Shown here piece by piece: positions 1-10,100 of a stretch of DNA of 64,000 bases (the stretch's first letter is position 1; each line of letters begins with the position of its first letter). The stretch is from the NCBI RefSeq assembly GCF_001553855.1, contig NZ_LQWV01000012.1:1-64000 (forward strand), in the 5' to 3' direction. Origin of the DNA: Streptococcus gordonii. GTDB lineage: Bacteria; Bacillota; Bacilli; Lactobacillales; Streptococcaceae. Both the position numbers and the translations under genes were made by a program. The notes beneath the pieces were generated by a model that saw nothing but the letters and a program-made list of their open reading frames with translations, made no database searches and was not told where the DNA came from.

Positions 1-42
1 CAGTTTTCAAAGGTCTTTGTCTCCCTCCGAGACAACTATCTT

Positions 43-71
43 AGTATATCATCTACTACCTCTCCTGTCAA
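43..71 (-). promoter_or_regulatory. rRNA operon promoter (leftward)
   Basis: On the minus strand there is a near-consensus promoter: -35 TTGACA (66-71), a 17-bp spacer, and -10 TATACT (43-48), preceded by an A/T-rich stretch like an UP element. The transcribed leader running off the left edge resembles the streptococcal pre-16S leader as I remember it, so a 16S-23S-5S operon very probably starts just outside the window. comX upstream of an rRNA operon is the S. pneumoniae comX arrangement. Confidence 0.75.
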
Positions 72-156
72 CTACTTTTTTGAAATTTTTTTATATTTTT
101 TTATTATTCTTCTTGTCGTTGGCTTTTTTCTTGAGCATGAAATTGGAAAACAGACT

Positions 157-185
157 GAAAGGGAGATCTCCTCTCCCTTCTTTTT
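157..185. terminator. Hairpin after comX
   Basis: An inverted repeat (GAAAGGGAGA ... TCTCCCTTC) follows the comX stop codon. The T run lies on the plus-strand side, so it would terminate rightward transcription better than comX mRNA; on the comX side it may act only as an mRNA 3' stabilising stem. It separates comX from the rRNA promoter. Confidence 0.4.
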
Positions 186-666
186 AATCTAAACGGGGAT
201 TGAAATCCCTTAAGTGGTAGGACAAATCTTTGAGCATTGCCTTACGTCCTTTGAACCTTTCATCTGCCATCAGACGCTCATATTGTTTTGATTCTTCTGG
301 ACTGAGCTGACTTCTATACTCTGCCATTGCACTTCTAAAGGCTACCAATTCATCCAGATACAGCTCTTTCATTCTTAAACGATGACCTATCTCGCTGACC
401 TCTTCATAGGGTTGCCTGTCCAATTTCCGCTTTTGACTCTCTTGGCGACGAATCAAATCATGAATTCTGTTCCGAAACTTGGTCTTGAAGTAACGGTACA
501 GGCGTGGATGATCTTCCAGTAGGTTGGGATGACTTTTTAATAATTCGTACAACACCAACATTCCTTCCTGCCTCCAATCTGCATACTCCCATAAGTGCAG
601 ATAATAATCTTTATAACAGCGCTTGACTATCCCTTCAACTTGTTTGTATACGTCCTCAAACTTCAT
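184..666 (-). CDS. comX: Competence alternative sigma factor ComX (SigX)
   Basis: A 160-residue alternative sigma factor that directs RNA polymerase to combox (cin-box) promoters of late competence genes such as those for DNA uptake and recombination. The core YFKTKFRNRI..IRRQESQKRK (residues about 59-82) and the YEEVSEIGHR stretch are hallmarks of streptococcal ComX, and the length matches the family (about 159 aa). An AAAGGA ribosome site lies 9 nt before the ATG. It is monocistronic, lying between a tRNA pair and an rRNA promoter. In mitis-group species comX is switched on by phosphorylated ComE, whose gene is 12 kb away here. I could not find a convincing ComE direct repeat upstream. Whether a second comX copy exists cannot be seen from this window. 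Confidence 0.9.
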   Translation of the reverse strand: MKFEDVYKQVEGIVKRCYKDYYLHLWEYADWRQEGMLVLYELLKSHPNLLEDHPRLYRYFKTKFRNRIHDLIRRQESQKRKLDRQPYEEVSEIGHRLRMKELYLDELVAFRSAMAEYRSQLSPEESKQYERLMADERFKGRKAMLKDLSYHLRDFNPRLD

Positions 667-825
667 TGACTAGTCCTTTCTTTTGGTTTTAGAGGATTCC
701 TCCTCACCTATTAATCTATCAAAGATCCTGGTTTTCTTGGACGTTGTTCGGTATTTGTTTCTTTAAATTTATTGTCATGTACTAATTGATTATTCTTGTT
801 GCATGTTATCCTTGTTTTAAAACAT

Positions 826-859
826 AAAAAAACAGGAAGAATTTTCTTCCTGTTTTTTT
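826..859 (-). terminator. Terminator of the first tRNA-Asn/Glu operon
   Basis: Perfect hairpin: an A run plus CAGGAAGA, a short loop, TCTTCCTG and a T run. It lies just downstream of tRNA-Asn on the minus strand; the A and T runs on both sides make it bidirectional. Confidence 0.75.
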
Positions 860-867
860 ATACCTAA

Positions 868-941
868 CTCCGGCAGTAGGACTCGAACCTACGACATCAT
901 GATTAACAGTCATGCGCTACTACCAACTGAGCTATGCCGGA
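868..941 (-). tRNA. tRNA-Asn (GTT), copy 1
   Basis: A 74-nt cloverleaf on the minus strand. Acceptor TCCGGCA pairs with TGCCGGA, followed by discriminator G; the anticodon arm shows GTT flanked by T and A; the T arm has GGTTCGAGTCC. No CCA is encoded. It is co-transcribed with tRNA-Glu, and copy 2 at 12476-12549 is identical. Confidence 0.95.
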
Positions 942-946
942 TAATA

Positions 947-1018
947 TAGTCCGTACGGGATTCGAACCCGTGTTACCGCCGTGAAAAGGCGGTGTCTTAA
1001 CCCCTTGACCAACGGACC
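947..1018 (-). tRNA. tRNA-Glu (TTC), copy 1
   Basis: A 72-nt cloverleaf on the minus strand. Acceptor GGTCCGT pairs with ACGGACT (one G-U pair), discriminator A, anticodon TTC in the loop CTTTTCA, and T-arm GGTTCGAATCC. It is first in the two-tRNA operon and has an identical copy at 12555-12626. Confidence 0.95.
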
Positions 1019-1038
1019 ATAAATACACAACATAGAAC

Positions 1039-1066
1039 ATTATATCAGTTCCTTTCGTTTTGTCAA
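1039..1066 (-). promoter_or_regulatory. Promoter of tRNA-Glu/Asn operon 1
   Basis: Minus-strand consensus promoter: TTGACA (1061-1066), 16-bp spacer, TATAAT (1039-1044), about 15 nt upstream of the mature tRNA-Glu. Very similar to the promoter of the second copy. Confidence 0.8.
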
Positions 1067-1158
1067 TACTTTTCTATTTATTTTTTTAATCATCTTTTAT
1101 TGGTGATCTAGTAATTATGTTATATCTATCAAATGAGTTTGATTTATGACTAACTTCT

Positions 1159-1191
1159 CAAAAAAAGAATCCCAAAATGAGATTCTTTTTG
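1159..1191 (-). terminator. ftsH terminator
   Basis: Hairpin AAAAAGAATC ... GATTCTTTTT directly after the ftsH stop codon, with T runs on both sides. It ends the long leftward operon that includes ftsH. Confidence 0.75.
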
Positions 1192-1194
1192 ATT

Positions 1195-3177
1195 TTATTC
1201 AGCTGAGTTGTTTTCTTCCATTTTTGATTTAATTTCGTCATATGAAAGTGCGTGCGACTCTTTATCTTCATCTAATTGATCTTCAGATATTTTCCCGGTT
1301 TCATAAATAGATTTAATTTGATTACTATCCAACGTTTCATATTTCAGAAGCGCTTCAGCTATCAATTTATGAGTTTCACGATTTGATTGAATGATTTCTG
1401 CTGCTTTGTTACGTGCTTCATTTAAGAGGTCGCGTACTTCAGCATCAATTTCATAGGCAGTCTGCTCAGAGATAGATTTTGGTGGATTATAAGCACCTGG
1501 AATCATAGCATGATTTCCTTCATATTGTACGGGACCAAGTTTGTCGCTCATACCATATTCTGTAACCATGCTTCGAGCCATTTGTGTTGCCTGTTCGAAG
1601 TCGTTAGAAGCTCCTGTTGTTTGAACATTAAAGATAATTTCTTCTGCTACTCGTCCACCCATGAGACCTGCTAATTGCTCTTTCATATCCTCTTTAGATA
1701 AAAGCATTTGGTCTTCTTTAGGTAAGGCGATCATATATCCTCCAGCACGACCACGAGGTACGATAGTTACCTTATGTACGACACGAGCATTTGAAAGAAC
1801 CAAACCAACAATTGTATGACCCGCTTCATGATACGCAACGATTTGGCGGTCACGCTCTGAAACAGTCTTATCTTTTTTAGACGGTCCTGCAATAACTCTA
1901 TCTTCAGCTTCATCAATATCAGAAGCATCAATTACTTTCTTATTCCGACGCGCTGCTACCAAGGCTGCTTCATTTAGGACATTTTCAAGATCTGCACCAA
2001 CAAATCCTGGAGTCTGCTGAGCAACTAATTTCAAATCAACATCTGTAGCCAAAGGTTTGTTTTTAGCATGAACACGTAAGATAGCTTCACGACCTTTGAC
2101 ATCTGGACGACCGACTAAAACTTTTCTGTCAAAACGTCCAGGACGAAGAAGTGCAGGATCCAGCACATCTGAACGGTTTGTTGCAGCGATAACGATAATA
2201 CCTTCGTTTCCTTCAAAACCATCCATCTCAATAAGAAGTTGGTTTAAAGTTTGTTCTCTCTCATCATTACCACCGCCAAGGCCAACACCACGCTGACGAC
2301 CGACTGCATCAATTTCATCAATGAAGATGATTGCTGGAGCTGCTTTTTTAGCATCTTCAAATAATGAGCGAACACGACTAGCACCAACACCAACAAACAT
2401 TTCGACAAAATCTGAACCAGAAATACTGAAGAAAGGAACACCAGCTTCTCCAGCTACTGCTTTAGCAAGAAGAGTTTTCCCTGTTCCTGGAGGGCCTTCG
2501 AGGAGAACTCCAGCAGGGATACGAGCTCCAAGCTTGGTATAACGTTTAGGATCTTTAAGAAACTCAACTACTTCAACCAATTCTTGCTTTTCTTCTTCAG
2601 CACCAGCAACATCAGAAAAACGTACCTTGATTGATTCTTTGCTAGCAGCACGCGCTTTGTTGCGGCCAAAATTCATCGCACCACGAGCACCACCGCCACC
2701 ACTTTGATTCATCATAGAAAAGAAGAAGAATCCAACAATGACAAGTGGAAAGACAGAAATTAAAATATTAAGCCACATTCCACTGGAGCTTTCTCGCTTG
2801 ATACTAATCTCTGTTTTGTTTTCAGCTGCTAACTTTTGTAACTCAGAAATAGTTGAATCCGCCGGCAATATGATGCTGGTGAATTTTTTAACTGATAATG
2901 AAGGGGATGGGAAAAATTGAATGCCTGTTGTATCTTTCACTTCCTTAGATTTTTTATACGTTCCGGAAATCTCAACAACACTTCCATTTGGCTGGTAACT
3001 AATATCTTTTACGTTACCTTTTTCAATTTCTTTAACTAATTCTGTGTAATTAATCTGTTGACTGCGGTTGACAGAATTTCCAGCCATCAAATACTGAAAA
3101 CCTGTTACCAAGGCAATCACAACTAAAATGTACAGAAGTGGATTTTTTACTAATCCATTATTTTGCTTATTTTTCAT
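1195..3177 (-). CDS. ftsH: ATP-dependent zinc metalloprotease FtsH
   Basis: A 660-residue membrane-anchored AAA+ protease that degrades misfolded membrane proteins and regulatory substrates. An N-terminal membrane segment (about residues 12-32), an extracytoplasmic FtsH_ext domain and a second membrane segment (about 134-156) are followed by the AAA module with Walker A GPPGTGKT (about 228-235), Walker [10 protein letters not shown] and an arginine-finger region LLRPGRFDR. The zinc motif HEAGH is near residue 453. Length is normal for streptococci, and the last residues are acidic and variable as usual. It is the last gene of the mfd-divIC-tilS-hpt-ftsH run, 18 nt after hpt, and is closed by a strong terminator. 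Confidence 0.97.
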   Translation of the reverse strand: MKNKQNNGLVKNPLLYILVVIALVTGFQYLMAGNSVNRSQQINYTELVKEIEKGNVKDISYQPNGSVVEISGTYKKSKEVKDTTGIQFFPSPSLSVKKFTSIILPADSTISELQKLAAENKTEISIKRESSSGMWLNILISVFPLVIVGFFFFSMMNQSGGGGARGAMNFGRNKARAASKESIKVRFSDVAGAEEEKQELVEVVEFLKDPKRYTKLGARIPAGVLLEGPPGTGKTLLAKAVAGEAGVPFFSISGSDFVEMFVGVGASRVRSLFEDAKKAAPAIIFIDEIDAVGRQRGVGLGGGNDEREQTLNQLLIEMDGFEGNEGIIVIAATNRSDVLDPALLRPGRFDRKVLVGRPDVKGREAILRVHAKNKPLATDVDLKLVAQQTPGFVGADLENVLNEAALVAARRNKKVIDASDIDEAEDRVIAGPSKKDKTVSERDRQIVAYHEAGHTIVGLVLSNARVVHKVTIVPRGRAGGYMIALPKEDQMLLSKEDMKEQLAGLMGGRVAEEIIFNVQTTGASNDFEQATQMARSMVTEYGMSDKLGPVQYEGNHAMIPGAYNPPKSISEQTAYEIDAEVRDLLNEARNKAAEIIQSNRETHKLIAEALLKYETLDSNQIKSIYETGKISEDQLDEDKESHALSYDEIKSKMEENNSAE

Positions 3178-3195
3178 TTATATATAGTAAACCTT

Positions 3196-3738
3196 TTATT
3201 TTGTATATACTTCTTCCTTCAAGATACCTACATAAGGTAAATTGCGATAGTTTTCAACATAGTCCAATCCATATCCAACTACAAATTCATTTGGAATTGT
3301 GAAGCAAGTGTAATCTGCCTCTATTTCAACAAGGCGTCCTTCTGGCTTATCCAAGAGTGTAGCAATTTTAACTGACGCCGCATTTCTATCTTTGAACATT
3401 TCACAAAGGCTTTTTAAAGTCTTTCCAGTATCAATGATATCTTCAATAAAAAGGATATGGCGACCAGCGACATCTTGGTCAACATCTTTTTTAATGTTAA
3501 TTACACCACTGCTAGAAGTTCCACCATGATAGCTAGATACAATCATGAAATCCAGTTCAATATGAGTATCAATGTGCTTAATCAACTCAGCCATAAAAGG
3601 AACTGAACCTTTTAAAACACCAACTAGAATAGGATTCTTTCCATGATAATCTTCTGTTAATTGAGCACCTAATTGTTTAGCAGCAGCAACTATCTCATCG
3701 TGCGAAATCAGTACTTTTTTAATGTCTTTTTCTAACAT
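3196..3738 (-). CDS. hpt: Hypoxanthine-guanine phosphoribosyltransferase
   Basis: A 180-residue purine salvage enzyme that converts hypoxanthine or guanine plus PRPP to IMP or GMP. The PRPP-binding loop [14 protein letters not shown] (about residues 95-108) and the upstream catalytic region with the SSYHGGTSS flexible loop are present. It lies 4 bp after tilS, the usual tilS-hpt-ftsH order of Firmicutes. Salvage matters here because the de novo gene purC in the same window carries a nonsense codon: this enzyme could keep the cell alive on exogenous purines. Confidence 0.96.
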   Translation of the reverse strand: MLEKDIKKVLISHDEIVAAAKQLGAQLTEDYHGKNPILVGVLKGSVPFMAELIKHIDTHIELDFMIVSSYHGGTSSSGVINIKKDVDQDVAGRHILFIEDIIDTGKTLKSLCEMFKDRNAASVKIATLLDKPEGRLVEIEADYTCFTIPNEFVVGYGLDYVENYRNLPYVGILKEEVYTK

Positions 3739-3742
3739 AATC

Positions 3743-5020
3743 TTACCTATCTATTTTTTTAATATAAAGAACATCTTTCATTATATCACGTTTCGAGTTC
3801 TTACTCAAATCACCTGTTACAATTCCAGCAATCCCTAAAATTTCATTAAATTGTTCCACAATGACAGCTTCATCTCTTTCTTTAAGAGAGTATTTTTTAT
3901 CTATAAAATAGCGAGCTAGTTTTTTATGGTGACCATTTAATAAAATTCTATCTCCAGACTGTCGGTGACGGAGCACAATAGAAGTTTTACGTGAAACAGG
4001 AATCATCTGAACCTCTCCACCAATTAATTCTTTCCCAAAAGAGAAACAATAACCACCTAGTTCAATAATATCTTCAAATTGTAGCAAAATAGCTACCTTT
4101 TTTGAATCAGACTTAGGACCGATTTTCTGAATTTTAAAGGTTTGATAGTCTTGGATGAGCTCATATTGATTTTTAAGATAATGGTGATAGTTGGTTTTAG
4201 TATTTACAATATGTAAAATATCATCAAACTGTGCTTTACTTAGTTGTAAATCAGGAAATTTTTCAAGATATTCCTGCAATAAAAAAACTTGAACTTCTCT
4301 TTTTTGCTTCCTAAACGTCTGTAAATCCGTCATATTTAAGTCTTTTGTTAAGCCGGAAAGAGCTTTTTGTAATTGAGCAATTTCTAAACCTAAACCTATA
4401 ATAGCTTGTTTGATTCTGGGGTTTTCTGTTTCTAAAAGCGGGAAATATTGGTTTCTTACACGATTTCTAAAATAAGTATTTTCAAAATTTGAGGCATCTT
4501 CAAAATGAAAAACCGTCGGAAAATCAGTTTTAGAAAATTCCAACAAGGGTCTGATTAACTCGCCACCACCAAAAGGCTGCCTATCTTTCATACCAGACAA
4601 ATAGCGTAAGCGACTTCCACGTAGAATCCGCATAAAAATCGTTTCTGCTTGATCGTCTGCATGATGAGCTGTCACCAAGGCAGTACAATCTTCTTCTTGC
4701 ATGACTTTTTTAAAAAAATTATAACGAAAATCTCGAGCTGATTTTTCTGAAAAAACTCCAGAAAAACTTGATGTAAGAATCTTTACACCAAGTTTTTGAG
4801 CAATTTCTTTTAATTGTTTTTCTTCTTGATCAGCTTCAATTCGTTGTTTATGGTTGATATGAGCTAAGATAAGTTCTATATCCAACTCTTTTTGATACTT
4901 ATATAAAAGATTCAATAAGGTCATAGAATCAAGGCCACCAGAAATAGCCAACAAAACTCTTTGATGCTCAATAAAATAAGCTTTTTCTTTACACTGTTTC
5001 AAAAATTGTTGCTCAATCAT
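3743..5020 (-). CDS. tilS: tRNA(Ile) lysidine synthetase TilS
   Basis: A 425-residue enzyme that ligates lysine to C34 of the AUA-reading tRNA-Ile so that it decodes isoleucine; essential. The N-terminal PP-loop ATP-binding motif is SGGLDSM (about residues 28-34), followed by the HINHKQR and [12 protein letters not shown] segments typical of TilS and the C-terminal tRNA-binding domain (about 345-410). The start overlaps the stop of the upstream beta-lactamase-like gene by 4 nt, indicating translational coupling. Length is typical. Confidence 0.95.
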   Translation of the reverse strand: MIEQQFLKQCKEKAYFIEHQRVLLAISGGLDSMTLLNLLYKYQKELDIELILAHINHKQRIEADQEEKQLKEIAQKLGVKILTSSFSGVFSEKSARDFRYNFFKKVMQEEDCTALVTAHHADDQAETIFMRILRGSRLRYLSGMKDRQPFGGGELIRPLLEFSKTDFPTVFHFEDASNFENTYFRNRVRNQYFPLLETENPRIKQAIIGLGLEIAQLQKALSGLTKDLNMTDLQTFRKQKREVQVFLLQEYLEKFPDLQLSKAQFDDILHIVNTKTNYHHYLKNQYELIQDYQTFKIQKIGPKSDSKKVAILLQFEDIIELGGYCFSFGKELIGGEVQMIPVSRKTSIVLRHRQSGDRILLNGHHKKLARYFIDKKYSLKERDEAVIVEQFNEILGIAGIVTGDLSKNSKRDIMKDVLYIKKIDR

Positions 5021-6297
5021 TTCAGCACCTCATAGACATCATTGGCTATTTTTGAAATAGTGTCATAGTTTGAATGATTAGTGAAAACCGATATGATAAA
5101 AGGTGATTCACTGTAAACAATGGCAACGTCATGTTTGAAATCATAAGCATCACCAATCTTATGAGCAACCTTCACTGGAATATCCTTAGAAATCCTCTGA
5201 TTATCAAAGTTGGTCTGCGAAAGAGTGTCAATAATAGAACCATTTTGATAATAAATAGCTTCCATTACATTTCCTGCCATTTTAGCAGAGGCATTTCTTT
5301 CTTCCACATCCCATTTTCTACCTGCAATGTTTTCAATAGTGGAACGGTAGGTCGAGCTTGATTTATCTGTAACATAGTAACCTAAAATATTGGTTGCGGC
5401 GTTATCAGATTCTTTGGCAATATGATTAATGAGATCCTGTACACTGTATTCTTTATTATCCGCTTCTTTGGGTAAACTCCCACTTCCTTCCGTATCATAA
5501 GCTCCAGAATAATCATTAACATCCTGAATATATTTTAGTCCTTGTGCAAGTGTAAATTTCCCTTTATTTAATTCTTCTTGAGCATAATAAAGAATTGGCA
5601 ATTTAGTTACACTGGCAGAATACATCTCTGTATCTTGATTAATTCCTGCCGTTTTTCCTGTATTCAACTGTTTGACATAAATAGAAAAGTCCGCCTGATT
5701 ATATCGACTAGTTAAGATTTCTTGAACTTTTTCGATGCGATTATCTGTATCTGAAAGATAATCCGCTCTTACCCAACCACTATTTTCAATTTTTGCATAT
5801 TGGGCTGTTGGTGTTGTAGCTAGTTGAGTGATTTTTACAGAAGTATAGGCTGATTTATTACTATTAATTTTTTTGACACCATTTACATAAGCTTTTTCAT
5901 AAACTGTAAAACCTGGTTTCAGCCACACTGTTTGATTTGTATCTTCCAAAGCCAAGACAGTATCATCATAAATGGAACGTTTATCAGCAACTACAAACTG
6001 ACCATTGGATAACTTAAAGAGAGGTAACCCTTGAGAATTGACTACTAATTCAGTCAACTTGAAAGGCTGATTTGGAGATAGCTTCCCAGAAATCTTATCT
6101 AGTTCTGCAGAAGAAAAAGTTAAAACTTCTTCATAAACATTTGGATTGGTAGGAAGTGTTTGATAATAATTGCTGTAGCTTGTATTGGTCAATTCATACT
6201 GTTGACTTGTTGTCAATGGAATATCTTTTTCTGTGCTAATGACTATATTACTGCAAAAGAAAGCCGGTAACAACAATAAAGCTAAGTATTTCCTCAT
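5017..6297 (-). CDS. Class A beta-lactamase-like serine hydrolase, secreted
   Basis: A 426-residue exported protein with a hydrophobic N-terminal signal (about residues 4-20). The C-terminal half has the penicillin-interactive serine hydrolase fold: SVTK (S-x-x-K), SDN in KESDNAAT, and HKIG in place of the usual KTG triad. The N-terminal half looks like cell-wall-binding SH3-like repeats. A similar gene sits between divIC and tilS in S. pneumoniae. Substrate unknown: it could act on peptidoglycan rather than antibiotics. I chose ATG 6297 because it overlaps the stop of the preceding 39-aa gene (TGATG); an in-frame TTG at 6300 is less likely. Confidence 0.85.
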   Translation of the reverse strand: MRKYLALLLLPAFFCSNIVISTEKDIPLTTSQQYELTNTSYSNYYQTLPTNPNVYEEVLTFSSAELDKISGKLSPNQPFKLTELVVNSQGLPLFKLSNGQFVVADKRSIYDDTVLALEDTNQTVWLKPGFTVYEKAYVNGVKKINSNKSAYTSVKITQLATTPTAQYAKIENSGWVRADYLSDTDNRIEKVQEILTSRYNQADFSIYVKQLNTGKTAGINQDTEMYSASVTKLPILYYAQEELNKGKFTLAQGLKYIQDVNDYSGAYDTEGSGSLPKEADNKEYSVQDLINHIAKESDNAATNILGYYVTDKSSSTYRSTIENIAGRKWDVEERNASAKMAGNVMEAIYYQNGSIIDTLSQTNFDNQRISKDIPVKVAHKIGDAYDFKHDVAIVYSESPFIISVFTNHSNYDTISKIANDVYEVLK

Positions 6298-6416
6298 CAA
6301 TCCTTCCTTTCTGTATTTTTTTCTTCTCTCAATTCTTGATTCTTTTGTGAAAGTTCTTCTAATTTTTCCTCTGAGAAAGTTAAAAATTTCTCCACTGTTT
6401 TAACAATATTATCCAT
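6297..6416 (-). CDS. Small hypothetical protein (39 aa) between divIC and the beta-lactamase-like gene
   Basis: A 39-codon ORF fills the gap between the divIC stop (6419) and the beta-lactamase-like start. It begins MDNIVKTVEKFLTFSEEKLE and is very rich in Glu and Lys, so it is probably a single amphipathic helix or coiled coil. Its TGA overlaps the next ATG and it starts 3 nt after the divIC stop, so it is best read as a real, translationally coupled member of the operon. I recall a short gene at the equivalent place in S. pneumoniae. Function unknown; a role with DivIC is only a positional guess. Confidence 0.7.
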   Translation of the reverse strand: MDNIVKTVEKFLTFSEEKLEELSQKNQELREEKNTERKD

Positions 6417-6418
6417 GA

Positions 6419-6787
6419 TTACTGTGGTAACAAATCTGGTATATTATAGATTGTCTCTCCTTCTTTAGCATAGAAATATTTTGCTCGAGCGTACTTAGCG
6501 GCATAGTCATCATCCTTTAAACGCTTAGACAAGTTTTCTTGATATTCTTTTTCCTTACTCAACTCATCATATTTTTCTTGTAATTCAACAAGCTTTTGCC
6601 GACGTTCTAGAAGAGTTTGATAGGATTGTACTAAATTATAAGTTGGTAAAATGAACAAAAGCATAACTAAAATTAAAACCCAGCCCATAAAACGATTTTT
6701 TTTGCGACGCTCTTCTTCTAAATAGCGTCGACGCTGATTTTCATCCTGAATGTACTGATTATTTAATTGAACAATATTTTTAGACAT
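6419..6787 (-). CDS. divIC: Septum formation initiator DivIC (FtsB-like)
   Basis: A 122-residue bitopic membrane protein of the division complex that forms a coiled-coil partnership with FtsL/DivIB at the septum. A basic cytoplasmic N-terminus (about 1-33, with [11 protein letters not shown]) is followed by one membrane segment (about 34-52) and an extracellular coiled coil (about 55-95). It overlaps the upstream S4-domain gene by 8 nt, as expected for the rqcP-divIC pair of Firmicutes. Confidence 0.88.
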   Translation of the reverse strand: MSKNIVQLNNQYIQDENQRRRYLEEERRKKNRFMGWVLILVMLLFILPTYNLVQSYQTLLERRQKLVELQEKYDELSKEKEYQENLSKRLKDDDYAAKYARAKYFYAKEGETIYNIPDLLPQ

Positions 6788-7046
6788 CTTCTTCTACCCT
6801 TGTTTCACTAACAATTTCATACATACTTGCTGCATCTTCTTTTTTGGTACTATCTTTCATTTCTAATACTTTCACAGTAAGTAGTTTATTACCAAAACGA
6901 ATCTCAACAATATCATCTGTTTTTAAGTCTGTTGAACTCTTGGCTAGAATTCCATTTACTTTTATTCGCCCTTTATCAGCAACTTCTTTTGCAACAGTTC
7001 GCCTCTTAATAATTCTTGATACTTTTAAATACTTGTCTAATCTCAT
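6780..7046 (-). CDS. S4-domain RNA-binding protein, RqcP/YabO family
   Basis: An 88-residue protein made almost wholly of an S4 RNA-binding domain ([21 protein letters not shown], then GRIKVNG). This family works in bacterial ribosome-associated quality control, stabilising P-site tRNA during RqcH-driven alanine tailing of stalled chains. It is followed at once by divIC, the usual neighbour. A 65-nt gap separates it from mfd upstream, with no clear terminator. Confidence 0.85.
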   Translation of the reverse strand: MRLDKYLKVSRIIKRRTVAKEVADKGRIKVNGILAKSSTDLKTDDIVEIRFGNKLLTVKVLEMKDSTKKEDAASMYEIVSETRVEEDV

Positions 7047-7111
7047 ATTCCTTACCTCAATTCTCTTAATATTCTATCATGTTTTAAAGAAAATGAAAAA
7101 ACAAAATCCCC

Positions 7112-10100
7112 TCAATCCTCTTTTCTTTGTTTTATCTCCACCAACTTTTGACCAAACTGAATTAAATTTTCTAAGATTTCATAATCTTTTTTCTGACGAA
7201 CATCAAAAATAACTTCAATTAGTTTGTCGCTTTCTCCTATACGAGCTTTTAAAGTTGTTGCAGCCAAAGCTTCAAAATAATCCTGGGTCAAGAATATTTG
7301 CTGTGACATCTTTTCAAATCTAACAACTACGGTCTGCTGTCTGCGTTCGACTAAAGAAACAAAGGATTTATCCAAATATGATTTCAACAGACCAATTTCC
7401 AATAAATAGGCAACAACATCTGGATACTCTCCAAAACGATCTATCAATTCTTCTTGTAAATCTTCATAATTTACACGGTTGTCAATTTCACGAATACGTT
7501 TGTAAATTTCAATTTTTTGACGTTCATCTGATATATAATCACTTGGTAAATAAGCATCAATTTGGAGATTAATTTCTGCATTACTTTTTTGTCTTTTTTG
7601 CTCTTTACCTTGCTTCTTAGCTATTGCTTCTTCTAAAAGCTGGGAATACATTTCAAATCCTACAGAATCAATAAATCCTGATTGAGAAGCTCCAAGAATG
7701 TTTCCTGCTCCTCGAATGGACAAATCTCTCATAGCAATTTTAAATCCTGAACCTAGTTCTGTAAAACCTTTAATTGCTTCTAAACGTTTTTCAGCCACCT
7801 CAGTCAAAGTTTTATCTGGACGATACATAAAATAAGCATAGGCGATACGATTACTCCGACCTACTCGTCCCCTAAGTTGATACAAGGTTGACAGACCCAT
7901 ATGATCAGCATTTTCTATAAATAAAGTATTTGCATTTGGAATATCAACCCCTGTTTCAATAATGGTAGTTGTAACCAAGACATCATATTCTCCATTTATA
8001 AAGTCAATTAGAGTATTCTCCAATCTAATTTCACTCATTTGACCATGAACAAAACCAATGCTTGCTTCTGGGACTAACTCTTTTAATTCAGCTACTTTTT
8101 GCTCAATTGTGTCAACTTTATTGTAAAGATAGTAAACTTGTCCTCCACGATCTATTTCTCTTACAATTGCATCTCGAATAATAGTTGGATTAGTTTCTAA
8201 AACATAAGTTTGAACTGGATAACGATTGGTCGGAGGAGTTTCAATGACTGATAAGTCTCGAATACCTAACATTGACATGTGTAAGGTACGAGGAATAGGA
8301 GTAGCAGTTAAAGTTAAGACATCAACTTTTGTTTTTAATTCTTTTAGTTTCTCCTTATGCTTAACTCCAAAACGCTGTTCCTCATCAATAACTATCAGAC
8401 CTAAATCTGCAAATTCAACATCCTGTGATAAGAGCCTGTGAGTCCCAATAATGATATCCACTTGACCTTTTTTCAAACCTTCTAAAGTCTCATTCTGCTC
8501 TGCCTTTGTCCTAAAGCGACTTAGAACATCAACATTAACAGCAAAGTCATTAAAACGTTCTTTAAAATTTGTATAATGTTGCTGAGCAAGTACAGTTGTT
8601 GGCACCAAAATTGCAACCTGCTTATGATCATTAACAGCTTTAAAAGCCGCCCGCATTGCTACTTCAGTTTTACCAAAACCAACATCTCCTACCAATAGGC
8701 GATCCATTGGTTGCTTGCTTTCCATGTCCTTTTTTATTTCTTGAATACTTCGTAATTGATCCTCTGTTTCAACATAAGGAAAATCATTATCAAATTCAAT
8801 CTGATTTTCGTCATCACTAGAAAAGGGAAAACCTTCTAGCTGGCTCCTCTCTGCATACAATTTAATTAAATCATCTGCAATATCTTCCACTTGATGCTGA
8901 ACTTTTTGTTTTGTCTTTTGAAAACGACCATCATTTAACTTATTGACTTTTGGTGTCTTTCCATCACTGGCTACATATTTTGATAGGAGTTGGATTTGGT
9001 CAACTGGAATCGATACTCGATCGGCATTTTGGTATTGAATGGTTACGTAATCTCGATGAATACCAGAAATTTCAATGGTTTCAATTCCTAGATATCGTCC
9101 AATACCATGTATATTATGGACAACATAATCTCCTTTTTCTAACTCATTATAATCCTTTAATCGCTCTGCATTAGATATATTTTGCCGTCTTACACGTCTT
9201 TTAACTTTCTTTTGGAAAATTTCATATTCTGTAATTAATACAAGTTTTTGGTCTACAAAATTAAACCCCTGGTTTAAATTTCCTTGTATAAGTTGCACTG
9301 AATTTTTATGGATTTCTTTATCATTTATATACTCTACCTGAATGTCGTATTCTTGTAAATTTTTATGTAAAGATTGTAAAGCAGATAATGAAGATGCTTG
9401 CAGGATTACTGTAGAACCTGCCTTTTTATAGCGATCAATTTCATCTTTCAATAAAGAAAATTGACTAAAAAATTCCTGCATAGGGTATTGATTGAATTGA
9501 TAAAGAGAATCAAATTTTAAGTTACCTAAACCTTTGTGAAAATTTGAAAGAAAGGTGGCAGGTTTGTAATTTCTAAAATCTGGATAAGCATTAACAAAAT
9601 ATTTCTGATTTGAAACAGCTTTACTAGATTGTAAATATTCTGTCAAAATAGTTGCAGCTTCCATTTCAAATTGTGCATTTCGTTCTATGATTTTTTGAAA
9701 ATCATCAAAGAAAATAGGAGTATGTTTTGGAAGATAATCTAGAATAGTCCATTCTTTCTCATAAAAATAGGATAAAAATTTTCGAGAATCTGGATGAAGT
9801 TGACGTTTTTTAACATCTTGTAAGATCTCTTCAAGATAAGATTTTAGACGGCTATCCTGACTTGCTTTTACTGCCTCTTCTATTTTTTTCTGAGCTCTTA
9901 AGTAATCCTCATCTGCAAACAATATATCGTTTGCAGGATGAATTAAAACTTGATTTAAATTTTCAATAGAAGTTTGGCTTTCTGAATCAAAAATACGTAT
10001 TCCATCAATCTCATCTCCGAAAAATTCTAAGCGGTAAGGAGAAATACTATCTTTATCAAAAATATCTAGGATATCACCTCTTAAACTGAACTCACCCTGA

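Noticed and set aside
667..830. Short frame ahead of comX ending in KPGSLID
   Set aside because: No start codon with a ribosome site could be found for this frame.
2096..2920. Open frames antisense to ftsH
   Set aside because: They lie wholly inside a highly conserved gene on the other strand, have no ribosome sites and have shadow-like composition.
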